Positions 26,032 to 33,917 of a DNA stretch of 60,132 bases are shown here, piece after piece. Numbering within the stretch: position 1 is the first letter of the stretch; each line of letters begins with the position of its first letter. Both the position numbers and the translations under genes were made by a program. Source of the stretch: an uncultured Dorea sp. (GTDB lineage Bacteria; Bacillota; Clostridia; Lachnospirales; Lachnospiraceae); assembly GCA_910584575.1 (NCBI GenBank), contig CAJUBG010000016.1, positions 1 to 60,132 on the forward strand, in the 5' to 3' direction. Below the pieces are notes generated by a model that worked only from the letters and a program-made list of their open reading frames with translations, had not been told where the DNA came from and made no database searches.

Positions 26032-26752
26032 TGATGAAGTAAAAAAGCTGCAAGAGATTATTGACGACAGCAGGAATATTGTATTTTTCGGCGGGGCAGG
26101 CGTATCCACCGAGAGTAACATTCCGGATTTCAGGAGTGCGGACGGGCTGTATCAGCAGAATTACAAGTATTCGCCTGAGCAGATTGTAAGCCATAGTTTT
26201 TTCGTGCAGAATACTCTGGGCTTCTATGAATTCTACAAAGAAAAGATGATGTTTCTGGATGCAAAGCCCAATCCGGCCCACTTAAAACTTGCCGAGCTTG
26301 AGAAGGCGGGAAAGCTGTCCGCGGTGATTACCCAGAATATTGACGGGCTTCATCAGGCGGCGGGAAGCAAAAATGTACTGGAATTACATGGAAGCATCCT
26401 TCGTAACTACTGTCAGAGGTGCGGCCATTTTTATGATGCAGAGTATGTGAAGAATTCTGAAGGGATTCCGAAGTGCTCTTGCGGCGGAGTGGTGAAGCCG
26501 GATGTTGTACTGTATGAGGAGGGGCTTGACTCTCAAGTGATTCAGAGGAGTATTCAGGCTATTGGCAGCGCGGATACTTTGATAATCGGAGGAACTTCGC
26601 TGGTGGTTTATCCTGCGGCCAGCTTTATAGATTATTTCAGGGGGAAACATCTGGTAGTGATTAACAAGAGTGCCACGGCAAGGGAGGTCGGGGCTGAGCT
26701 TACCATAGCGGCGCCTATCGGAGAAGTGCTTGGTCAGATTTATGTTGGGTGA
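26024..26752 (+). CDS. Sirtuin, NAD-dependent protein deacylase
   Basis: A 242-aa canonical sirtuin: GGAGVSTESNIPDFRSADG for NAD, TQNIDGLHQAAG, the catalytic His in ELHGSILRNYCQRCG, a zinc ribbon CQRCG...CSCGG (about 128-152) and GGTSLVVYPAASFIDYF. It removes acetyl or longer acyl groups from lysines. It overlaps fabT by 8 bp and bioY by 11 bp, so it is expressed with fatty acid synthesis. A role in removing acyl marks generated by acyl-CoA or acyl-ACP is an attractive inference. Confidence 0.94.
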   Translation: MYDDEVKKLQEIIDDSRNIVFFGGAGVSTESNIPDFRSADGLYQQNYKYSPEQIVSHSFFVQNTLGFYEFYKEKMMFLDAKPNPAHLKLAELEKAGKLSAVITQNIDGLHQAAGSKNVLELHGSILRNYCQRCGHFYDAEYVKNSEGIPKCSCGGVVKPDVVLYEEGLDSQVIQRSIQAIGSADTLIIGGTSLVVYPAASFIDYFRGKHLVVINKSATAREVGAELTIAAPIGEVLGQIYVG

Positions 26753-27320
26753 GAGACAGTTTTTATCAATCAGGGAATTAAGCGTAGGCGGGCTGTTTGC
26801 GGCATTAATCGCAGCAGGCGCGTTTGTTAAGGTGACGCTGCCGACAGAGCCGTTTCCTATGCATTTTACATTACAGTGGTTCTTCGTCCTTTTGGCGGGA
26901 CTTTTGCTGAACAAAAGGCTTGCAGGCGCAAGCGTGGGAGTCTATCTTCTGGTGGGGCTTTTGGGAGTGCCTGTGTTTGCGGCAGGGGGAGGCCCCTCCT
27001 ACCTGCTTCGACCAACATTTGGATATTTGATTGGGTTCGCCGTATCAGCGTATGTGATGGCGTGGCTCTGTGAAAATATCCGAAGTCTGAATTATATAAA
27101 ATTATTGCTGGTTTCAGTTGCCGGTTTGTTGGTATATTATGGAATCGGAGTACTATATTATTGGCTGGTCTGCCGCATCTTAATCTCTTGTGAGGTTACG
27201 TGGCAGATTCTTTTGTTTCAATGTTTTCTGCTGACTGCGGGGGAAGATTTCATCCTCTGCGCGGCGGCGGTGAGCGTGGCGGCGAAGCTGCGGGGGATGG
27301 TCAGGAGGACGCTGTACTAA
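26742..27320 (+). CDS. bioY: Biotin transporter substrate-binding subunit BioY
   Basis: A 192-aa membrane protein with about six helices. BioY features are SVGGLFAALIAAGAFVKV, PFPMHFTLQWFFVLLAGLLLNKRLAGASVGVYLLVGLLGVPVF and GPSYLLRPTFGYLIGFAVSAYV. It binds biotin as the S-component of an ECF transporter; the energising EcfAA'T genes are not in the window. The start is set at the ATG overlapping the end of the sirtuin gene; a TTG four codons earlier is also open. Its place after an operon containing the biotin protein AccB makes functional sense. Confidence 0.92.
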   Translation: MLGERQFLSIRELSVGGLFAALIAAGAFVKVTLPTEPFPMHFTLQWFFVLLAGLLLNKRLAGASVGVYLLVGLLGVPVFAAGGGPSYLLRPTFGYLIGFAVSAYVMAWLCENIRSLNYIKLLLVSVAGLLVYYGIGVLYYWLVCRILISCEVTWQILLFQCFLLTAGEDFILCAAAVSVAAKLRGMVRRTLY

Positions 27321-27337
27321 AGCCTGACTCCATGAAG

Positions 27338-27406
27338 GTATACCCAAGGGCACACCGCAATTCATGCCCCTATCGGGGCGGGTGGACTCCGTCCATTAAG
27401 GTATGG
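27338..27406. repeat. Dispersed ~68-bp repeat, copy A
   Basis: 69 bp in the 111-bp gap between bioY and hemC, closely matching copy B at 28388-28453 (about 90% identity, one 3-bp length difference). Both share TACCCAAGGGCACACCG, CGGGTGGACT, CGTCCA and AAGGTATGG. A central hairpin, GCCCC-TATC-GGGGC here, is shorter but still paired in copy B. A GGAC/GTCC hairpin follows. It looks like a small structured repeat, not a protein-coding segment in this copy. Confidence 0.8.
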
Positions 27407-27431
27407 GTTATGGGTAAGAGGGGAGAAACGC

Positions 27432-28328
27432 ATGAGGAAGATAAGGATTGGGACACGAAAGAGCAGGCTTGCATGTATCCAGGCGCAGATGCTTGCAGAT
27501 TATATCGAAACCCATTGTGAAGGATATCAGGCTGAGCTGGTGAAGGTGATGACAACCGGCGATAAGCTTCTGTCTAAGAGTTTGGATGAGATTGGCGGGA
27601 AAGGGCTGTTTGTCAAGGAACTGGATACTTTTTTGCTGGAGGGGCATACAGACCTGTCCGTACATTCTCTTAAGGATATGCCTATGGAGATTGTGCCAAA
27701 GCTTTCCATTATCGGATATTCCAGGCGGGAGGATGCAAGGGATGTGCTTGTTCTTCCGGAAGGGGTAAAGGAATATGATTACCGAGGGCCAATCGGATGC
27801 TCTAGCAACAGAAGAAAGCTTCAGCTTCGGGATATTTATCCGAAAGCTCTAGTTAAGACTGTTCGGGGAAATGTTTTGACCAGGCTTGAGAAATTGGACG
27901 GCGGGGAATATGGCGCTCTGGTTCTGGCGGCGGCGGGTCTTAAGAGGCTTGGGCTTGCCGGACGTATCAGCAGGTATTTCTCGACCCAGGAGATGGTTCC
28001 GGCGGCAGGCCAGGGAATTCTCTGTGTTCAGGGGAGGGCAGGGGAGGACTATGGTTTTCTTCAGGGATTTTTTGACGCTGATGCGAGGGAATGTGCTGCT
28101 GCTGAGAGAGCTTATATGACCTATCTGAATGGCGGCTGTTCCCTGCCGATTGGCGTGTGTGCAGAAATTCTGGATGAGAAGCGGATGCAGGTGCGGGGGC
28201 TGTATTATAGTGAAGAAAACGGCGGGTACGGGCAAATGTGTTTGTCAGGAGAACGGGTACGGGCGGAAGCACTGGGGATTTCTTTAGCACAGGAATTAAA
28301 GCGGCATATAGATTCCAGATATCAGTAG
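27432..28328 (+). CDS. hemC: Porphobilinogen deaminase (hydroxymethylbilane synthase)
   Basis: A 298-aa tetrapyrrole enzyme. It has IRIGTRKSRLACIQAQM at the N-terminus, FVKELDTFLLEGHTDLSVHSLKDMP, SSNRRKLQL, TVRGNVLTRLEKL, and the cofactor-attachment cysteine in LNGGCSLPIGV. It polymerises four porphobilinogen units for the HemD domain encoded next. GGGAGAAACGC lies before the ATG. Upstream enzymes (HemA, HemL, HemB) are not in the window. Confidence 0.96.
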   Translation: MRKIRIGTRKSRLACIQAQMLADYIETHCEGYQAELVKVMTTGDKLLSKSLDEIGGKGLFVKELDTFLLEGHTDLSVHSLKDMPMEIVPKLSIIGYSRREDARDVLVLPEGVKEYDYRGPIGCSSNRRKLQLRDIYPKALVKTVRGNVLTRLEKLDGGEYGALVLAAAGLKRLGLAGRISRYFSTQEMVPAAGQGILCVQGRAGEDYGFLQGFFDADARECAAAERAYMTYLNGGCSLPIGVCAEILDEKRMQVRGLYYSEENGGYGQMCLSGERVRAEALGISLAQELKRHIDSRYQ

Positions 28329-28342
28329 ACTGGGGGTAGCAA

Positions 28343-29929
28343 ATGGAAGATATCAGGTATATGGAGGATGGCAGAGAATCAGGAAAAGTGTACCCAAGGG
28401 CACACCGTAATACATGCCCTGCGGGCGGGTGGACTTCGTCCAATAAGGTATGGCTTGTGGGGGCAGGACCTGGCGCGGGTGAGCTTCTGACGGTCAAGGC
28501 GAGGCGTCTCCTGAGCGAAGGCGACTGTATCGTGTATGACAGGCTTGTGGGGGAGGAGGTGCTGAGTATGATACCTGCGGACAAAGAAATGATTGCCGTA
28601 GGTAAATCTGCGGGGAAGCATGCCACACCCCAGGAGGAGATTAACCGGATATTGATAAGAGAGGCTAAGCTAGGGAAAAAGGTTGTCCGTTTGAAGGGGG
28701 GAGACCCTTTTTTGTTCGGGCGCGGCGGGGAGGAAGCCGAGGCATTGTGCCAGGCTAAGATTCCCTTCGAGGTGGTTCCGGGAATTTCATCATCTCTGGC
28801 TGTGCCTGCCTACAATGGGATTCCGGTCACACACAGGGATTATGTGTCGGATGTACATATTGTTACCGGACATCATCGGGCAGGGAAAAATCAGAGGATT
28901 CCCTACGAAGCTCTTGTCAAGACTCAGGGGACGCTGGTATTTCTGATGGGCGTGGGCGCCCTGGAGGAGATTATGAACGGTCTGAGCCAGGCGGGAATGG
29001 ACTGTGATACCCCTGCGGCGATTCTTCAGCAGGGGACTACGGCAAAGCAGAGAAGGCTTGTGGCAACGGTAGGAACGCTGGCGCAGAGGGCAAGAGAGCG
29101 CCAGGTTAAAGCGCCTTCTACGATTGTGGTGGGGGAGGTGTGCGCTCTGGCGGACACGTTCGACTGGTATCCACGGCTTCCTTTGTTCGGGGAAAAGCTC
29201 ATCGTCACACGGCCACAGGGGCGGGATACAAGATTGCAGGATCGGTTAAGGGAACTGGGTGCCCAGGTGCTGACAGTGCCGACGATTCGTACAACGCCGG
29301 TTCGGGATGAAGAACGGCTTAAGGAGATTGAGACAGAGATAAAGAGGCTTATGAAATATCAGGTGTTGGTTTTCACTTCGCCTTATGGTGTAGAGAGGTT
29401 CTTTGAGTTATTACTGGAAAATGGCGGAGATGTTCGGGAGGTGTCGCATATGCGGTTCGCAGCGATTGGGCAGGGAACGGCGGATGAATTGAGAAAAAGA
29501 GGCATCAGGGCAGACTATATGCCTGAGCATTATGACGGGGCTTCCCTTGGGAAACTGCTTGCAAGAGAGTTAAGCGGCAGAACGAGGCTTCTGCTTGCAA
29601 GGTCATCGCGGGGAGGGGAGGAGATTCTTCGTGAGATAGAGAAGAATCCGAAGCTCTGTTATCGGGATTTGGCTGTGTATGATACGGAATTTTCTATGGA
29701 AAGAAGGAAGATGCTGCGCTCGTTTATGGAGGACGGCTCGGTTACGGGAGTGATCTTTACTAGCAGCTCGACGGTGGAGGGCTTCTGCCGGATGTTGGGG
29801 GATTTCCCGTATGAAAGGGTGCGGGCGGTGTGTATTGGCGAGAAGACGCGGCAGGCGGCGGATAGTGCAGGGATGCGGACGGAGGTGGCGGAGAATGCCA
29901 CGGTGGAGGCGTTGATTGCGTGCGTGTAA
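28343..29929 (+). CDS. Fused uroporphyrinogen-III methyltransferase (CobA) and uroporphyrinogen-III synthase (HemD)
   Basis: A 528-aa fusion. The CobA (SUMT) domain runs from about 33 to 275 (KVWLVGAGPGAGELLTVKA, VYDRLV, VRLKGGDPFLFGRGGEEAE, VPGISSSLAVPAYNGIPVTHRD, LMGV). The HemD domain runs from about 283 to 528 (LIVTRPQGRD, LVFTSPYGVERFFE, FAAIGQGTADEL, IFTSSSTVEGF). Together they cyclise and methylate to precorrin-2 for sirohaem or corrinoids. The first ~32 residues are not CobA sequence: they encode the dispersed repeat copy B (KVYPRAHRNTCP...). The start is uncertain: ATG 28343 has only a weak GGGGGT site, and GTG 28388 is an alternative. Confidence 0.93.
   Translation: MEDIRYMEDGRESGKVYPRAHRNTCPAGGWTSSNKVWLVGAGPGAGELLTVKARRLLSEGDCIVYDRLVGEEVLSMIPADKEMIAVGKSAGKHATPQEEINRILIREAKLGKKVVRLKGGDPFLFGRGGEEAEALCQAKIPFEVVPGISSSLAVPAYNGIPVTHRDYVSDVHIVTGHHRAGKNQRIPYEALVKTQGTLVFLMGVGALEEIMNGLSQAGMDCDTPAAILQQGTTAKQRRLVATVGTLAQRARERQVKAPSTIVVGEVCALADTFDWYPRLPLFGEKLIVTRPQGRDTRLQDRLRELGAQVLTVPTIRTTPVRDEERLKEIETEIKRLMKYQVLVFTSPYGVERFFELLLENGGDVREVSHMRFAAIGQGTADELRKRGIRADYMPEHYDGASLGKLLARELSGRTRLLLARSSRGGEEILREIEKNPKLCYRDLAVYDTEFSMERRKMLRSFMEDGSVTGVIFTSSSTVEGFCRMLGDFPYERVRAVCIGEKTRQAADSAGMRTEVAENATVEALIACV
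28388..28453. repeat. Dispersed ~68-bp repeat, copy B, inside the cobA-hemD frame
   Basis: 66 bp matching copy A at 27338-27406. It lies in frame at the very start of the methyltransferase coding sequence and ends exactly at the first conserved CobA codons (AAG GTA TGG, K-V-W). The hairpin is GCCC-TGC-GGGC; the shortening relative to copy A removes a multiple of three. Confidence 0.8.
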
Positions 29930-29940
29930 TGAAAAAGTAA

Positions 29941-29997
29941 AACTGCTGGAATCCTGGTCAATAAGGTATGTTTTACCAGGGCTTTCAGCAGTTTTTT
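29941..29997. terminator. Terminator between convergent cobA-hemD and AAA/nuclease genes
   Basis: AACTGCTG...CCTGGT pairs with ACCAGG...CAGCAGTT (small internal mismatch) and is followed by TTTTTT. The minus-strand arm is followed by TTTTACTTTTT, so it can work both ways. Confidence 0.85.
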
Positions 29998-30002
29998 GTA
30001 TT

Positions 30003-31619
30003 TTATAATACTTCTATTGCACATTCATGTTTTTTCCGCCTTTTGTCGTAACTGATGCCAACTGCCAGGATTCTTCCGGTATACTTAGGCTTTTCGCCAA
30101 GCTTTGTCCGAAAACGCAGATCATATTTTCGGTGCTTAATCTGCCGGATTGCTTCTTGTGGGGAAACATTTACCTTTAATTCTAAAATAATACAATCTGC
30201 ATTCAGATTCTTTTCCGGATAAAAGATAAAATCAACGTAGCCGATACCGGCTTTATCCTCACGTTCTATATGATATTGAGCTCTGGCTGACAGATAGATT
30301 AGATTCACCAATGCTGTCAATTCAGCTTCGTTGTTATATTGAAGCAGAGGAGTTTCTGTATTATGTGCAAATTCCAATATTTCTGCCATAGTGTCCGTAT
30401 CGCCGGACAACGTGGCCTCTAACATGCGCCTTGATTCTTTTGCCAAGCGGTGGACATAACCAAGAGAATGCTCTTTTAATAGCATTTCTTCAAATTGTTC
30501 CATCAACTCTCGATTTGGAATACAGACTTTCCCGTTTTCGGTGCTTAGAAATCCGTAAACGATCATTGCAGAAAAGATTTCATCCTTGGTTTGGAGGTTC
30601 ATGGATGTTGCTGCATATTCCCGTACCTTTACAGGTACAAAAGAGCCGGATATCATCTGTACCAGATCATCTCTGACCGCTGCAACGTTATTTTCTATAT
30701 AGTAAAAAATCTCGTCGTAGGGTCCTGAGCTGGTCCAGTAATTACCCAGATTGTTGTTCGACAAAGAGGCGATTACCGAACGGGGATTATATAGCCGTAG
30801 ATTTGATTTTGTATGATATCCATTATACCATGCCTTTAATCCGGCTCTGGTGATATTCCGGCTGCCTTTGACAGCGTTTTCATACTTTTTAAACAGAAGG
30901 TCTACTTCCAATTCTGTGAATCCGAAGTATTGGGAGAATTTTTCTTCTGTTGCCATCGTATATTCCAGAAACATATTCAGTTCGGAGCCGCTTGAGTATT
31001 TGGCGATGGGGAGGATTCCCGTCATGTATGCCAACAGTACATAAGGACGGTCTTTCAGCAGGCTCCGCAGAAAAGACAGGTATGCCATCTTTTCTTTTTC
31101 TGTAACAAAAGGCTGATGAAAAATAAAATCCCATTCATCCAGCACGAATATAAAACGGGCGGCAGGCTCCTCAGCATAAAGATCTGTCAGTGCGTCCACA
31201 GCGGAGTCCTCTTGTTCTAAATCTATATGAGGATATGCTTTCCTTAAATCTCTAATCAGACGTTTTTCGATTCGATTTAAATATTGTTCGTAATTGGTGC
31301 ATTGTCTTGATATATCATTAAAAGAGATATGGATGACGGCGTACTGATTCCGGTATGTTTGATATTCTTTATTCTTGCTGATTTTTAATGAGTCAAAAAT
31401 ATGCGCAGAATCATGTGCTCTGGAAAAGAAAGAGGCAATCATATTTGCCATGACTGTTTTGCCAAACCGGCGCGGACGGGTAATGCAGATATAATTCGAG
31501 CCTTCCTTTACTAATGGAAACAGTTCTTCAAGCATTAAGGACTTATCTACAAAGTATGGTTTTTCAGTTTCATTTCTATATAATGTACAGGCTGTTTCGC
31601 TATTCAGATAAACTCCCAT
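30003..31619 (-). CDS. AAA-ATPase-like protein with C-terminal PD-(D/E)XK nuclease-fold domain
   Basis: A 538-aa protein of the AAA-ATPase_like/DUF1703 type, common in gut clostridia and Bacteroides in many copies. N-terminal half: YFVDKSLML, P-loop-like RPRRFGKTVMANMIASFF and Walker B FIFVLDEWDFIF. C-terminal half: the nuclease core GYVDFIFYPEKN with ADCIILELKVN, then an RQIKHRKYD region. The start is placed where AGGAGA lies 9 nt upstream of MGVYLNSE; the longer reading begins before the ribosome site. Function unknown; proposed roles for the family include DNA transactions or defence. Confidence 0.85.
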   Translation of the reverse strand: MGVYLNSETACTLYRNETEKPYFVDKSLMLEELFPLVKEGSNYICITRPRRFGKTVMANMIASFFSRAHDSAHIFDSLKISKNKEYQTYRNQYAVIHISFNDISRQCTNYEQYLNRIEKRLIRDLRKAYPHIDLEQEDSAVDALTDLYAEEPAARFIFVLDEWDFIFHQPFVTEKEKMAYLSFLRSLLKDRPYVLLAYMTGILPIAKYSSGSELNMFLEYTMATEEKFSQYFGFTELEVDLLFKKYENAVKGSRNITRAGLKAWYNGYHTKSNLRLYNPRSVIASLSNNNLGNYWTSSGPYDEIFYYIENNVAAVRDDLVQMISGSFVPVKVREYAATSMNLQTKDEIFSAMIVYGFLSTENGKVCIPNRELMEQFEEMLLKEHSLGYVHRLAKESRRMLEATLSGDTDTMAEILEFAHNTETPLLQYNNEAELTALVNLIYLSARAQYHIEREDKAGIGYVDFIFYPEKNLNADCIILELKVNVSPQEAIRQIKHRKYDLRFRTKLGEKPKYTGRILAVGISYDKRRKKHECAIEVL

Positions 31620-31652
31620 GGATTGCCGTCTCCTTTCGATTTGCATATAGAT

Positions 31653-31681
31653 ACTTTATCATGTCTTGTTGATTTACTCAA
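31653..31681 (-). promoter_or_regulatory. Promoter of the minus-strand AAA/nuclease gene
   Basis: Minus strand: TTGAGT (31681-31676), 17-bp spacer, TAAAGT (31658-31653), 34 bp before the start codon. Confidence 0.7.
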
Positions 31682-31709
31682 TAAAGAATTGGATTTTACA
31701 TAGAAGATG

Positions 31710-31738
31710 TTGAGAAATGCGGGGAAATCAACTATACT
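31710..31738 (+). promoter_or_regulatory. Promoter of the two-component/ABC operon
   Basis: TTGAGA, 17-bp spacer, TATACT, 33 bp before the response regulator start. It is divergent from the AAA/nuclease promoter with 28 bp between them. Confidence 0.75.
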
Positions 31739-31771
31739 AACCGGATAGAGCTGTTAATGGGAGGCAGAAGA

Positions 31772-32452
31772 ATGACAAAAATTTACTATATTGAGGATGA
31801 TGAAGCAATCGCAGAGATAGTGAAGGAGTACCTGGAGAAAAAAGGCTATTCTGTCTCTGTACTGCGGACATTGGAGGACGGAAAGAAAGGGTTTATGCGC
31901 CAGGTTCCGGCTCTTGCACTGATTGACTGGAATCTGCCGGACGGGGCGGGGGACGCTCTGTTAAGATGGGTTCGTTCCAGATGGAAAGAGGTTCCGGTTA
32001 TTTTCCTGACTGTACGAAATGATACCTGTGATATTGTCTCTGGATTCGAGGACGGGGCGGACGACTATGTGGTAAAGCCTTTTGAGCTGGAGGTCTTATA
32101 TTCCCGTATCCGCGCGCTGCTGCGCAGGACAAAGGAGACGGCAGGGAGGTATCTCTCCTGCGGCTTGATTTCCGTGGATAAAAGTGGGATGGCAGTTTTT
32201 TATCAGGGAGAGGAGGTTTCTGTAAGTCTTACGGAGTATCAGATTTTGCTGCTTTTGATGATGAATAAGGGAAAGACGGTTACCAGGGAGAGGCTTCTTT
32301 CCCAGGTGTGGGACCAAAACGGCAGTTATGTAAATGACAATACGCTGACTGTGACCATAAAGCGAAAATCAATATGGGCGGCAGAGGGCTTCTTTGGGAT
32401 GAGAAGGAGGATGCGTTTTCAGGATTGCAGGACGAGATTTATAAGACTGTGA
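31772..32452 (+). pseudogene. OmpR-type response regulator, C-terminus lost by deletion
   Basis: The receiver domain is intact: IEDDEA (acidic pocket), the phosphorylation Asp in ALIDWNLPDG, FLTVRND and DDYVVKPF. The winged-helix domain starts normally (LTEYQILLLLMMNKGKTVTRERLLSQVWD, then NDNTLTVTIKR) but breaks off at IKR. The expected remainder (LR-KI... YIKTVRGLGYR, about 25 residues including recognition contacts and wing) is replaced by a frameshifted reading of kinase DNA. GGAGG lies 7 nt before this ATG. DNA binding is probably impaired, but the 226-aa product could still be made. It is the regulator of a bacitracin-sensing-type ABC operon. Confidence 0.8.
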
Positions 32453-33141
32453 CAACACTTTATCAGACAAGAGACGAGGCTCTTGCGGCAAGGAATCGCT
32501 TCGCAGAAAATCTTGCCAACATTGCGCATCAGCTAAAAACGCCCATTACGGCGATTTCCCTGGCTGTTCAGATGATGAAGGAGTCCTCACTTGCCGATTA
32601 CCCTGGGAGGATAAAACGGCAGTTAGACAGGCTGGTCAGACTGGAGGAGGCGCTGATGCTTTTGTCCCGTATTGATTCGGGAACGCTTGTCCTTAAGAGA
32701 GAGGCTGCGGATGTATTTACGGTTTTAACACTGGCTTCGGAGAATCTTCAAGAGCTGTTTGCCAATGCGGGGGTAACGGCAGACATTCCGGAGATGGGCG
32801 AGGCTCGTATTTGTGTGGATTTAGAGTGGACAATGGAGGCCGTTATGAATCTGTTGAAGAATTGCATAGAAGCATCTGAGGCGGGAGAGACGGTTCATTG
32901 CGCCTATGAGAAGAATCCTCTCTATGTGCGGATACGAATCTGGGACGAAGGGAATGGATTTGCCAGGGAAGATATCCCGCGTCTGTTTGAACGGTTTTAC
33001 CGTGGAAAGGATGGGAAGGATACCGGTATCGGAATCGGCCTGCCTCTTGCAAAAGCGATTGTGGAAATGCAGGAGGGGGTTCTCAGTGCATATAATCATA
33101 AAAAGGGAGGCGCATGTTTTGAGATGCGTTTTTATACTTGA
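32374..33141 (+). pseudogene. Sensor histidine kinase lacking its membrane sensor part
   Basis: From about 32374 the frame encodes the linker and catalytic core of a BceS-like kinase: GGLQDEIYKT-like linker, the phospho-His in NIAHQLKTPITAIS, NLLKNCIEA (N box), WDEGNGF (G1), FERFYRG (F box) and TGIGIGLPLAKAIV (G2). Signal or transmembrane helices expected before the linker are absent, and no ribosome site precedes the ATG, which lies inside the response regulator gene in another frame. The simplest explanation is an internal deletion joining the regulator's last codons to the kinase linker. The rest is intact, so decay is recent or the soluble kinase is still used. Confidence 0.8.
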
Positions 33142-33170
33142 TGGCGTATGCCAAAAGGGGAGCCTTACTG

Positions 33171-33203
33171 TGTCACTGAGCTGTCACTTTTATCTGCTAT
33201 AAT
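33171..33203 (+). promoter_or_regulatory. Promoter with direct repeat upstream of the ABC transporter genes
   Basis: An extended -10 TGCTATAAT (33195-33203) without a -35 box is preceded by two TGTCACT repeats (33171-33177 and 33182-33188, 11-bp period). One-turn-spaced direct repeats next to a weak promoter are typical of OmpR-family activator sites. Confidence 0.6.
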
Positions 33204-33233
33204 GGTAAATGAAAATAAAAACAGGAGGCTGCC

Positions 33234-33911
33234 ATGGAAATATTGAGATGTAGTCAGGTTACAAAGATTTTTGGAAAAGGTGACAATCAGGTAACTGCTT
33301 TGGACAAAGTTGACCTTTCCGTTGAGAAGGGAGAATTTGCTGCGGTCATCGGCGCTTCTGGGTCGGGGAAGTCAACGCTTCTGCATATTCTGGGAAGTGT
33401 GGATAAACCTACCGAGGGAACCGTGACAGTGGACGGTGTGGATATCGGAGAGCTGAATCAGAGGGAGGCGGCGATTTTCAGAAGAAGGAAGGTAGGGCTT
33501 ATCTATCAGTTTTATAATCTGATTCCTACCTTGACCGTGGAGAAGAATATTCTTATGCCCCTTCTGCTTGACAAGAAGAAGCCGGACAGGGAATATTTTG
33601 ACACCATTGTAAAAACCTTGGGAATTGAGGATAAACTTGATTCGCTGCCCAGTCAATTATCCGGCGGGCAGCAGCAGAGAGCCGCTATTGCCAGGTCGTT
33701 AATCTACCGGCCTGCAATCCTTTTTGCGGACGAGCCCACGGGAAATCTTGACCGGAAGAACTCCGTTGAGATTATAGACCTGTTAAAGCTATCTAACCGT
33801 AATCTGAAGCAGACAATCCTGCTGATTACCCATGATGAAAAAGTCGCGTTGGAGGCAGAGAGAATCATAACGATTGAAGACGGCAGAATCATCAGCGACC
33901 AGAGGAGGTGA
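33234..33911 (+). CDS. ABC transporter ATP-binding protein (BceA/MacB type)
   Basis: A 225-aa ATPase with Walker A GASGSGKST, Q-loop YQFYNLIPTLT, signature LSGGQQQR, Walker B ILFADEPTGNLD and H-loop LLITHDE. Together with the following FtsX-type permease it matches antimicrobial-peptide detoxification or sensing transporters linked to BceRS-like two-component systems. ACAGGAGG lies before the ATG; a promoter of its own precedes it. Confidence 0.93.
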   Translation: MEILRCSQVTKIFGKGDNQVTALDKVDLSVEKGEFAAVIGASGSGKSTLLHILGSVDKPTEGTVTVDGVDIGELNQREAAIFRRRKVGLIYQFYNLIPTLTVEKNILMPLLLDKKKPDREYFDTIVKTLGIEDKLDSLPSQLSGGQQQRAAIARSLIYRPAILFADEPTGNLDRKNSVEIIDLLKLSNRNLKQTILLITHDEKVALEAERIITIEDGRIISDQRR

Positions 33912-33917
33912 GAAAAA

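Noticed and set aside
27332..27520. Peptide MKVYPRAHRNSCP... read from repeat copy A
   Set aside because: The frame has no ribosome site, runs into hemC in another register, and similarity to copy B is explained by DNA repeat identity.
27338..28453. The two 68-bp repeats as a CRISPR array or IS ends
   Set aside because: Only two copies about 1 kb apart with a conserved gene (hemC) between them; no terminal inverted repeats, transposase or regular spacing.
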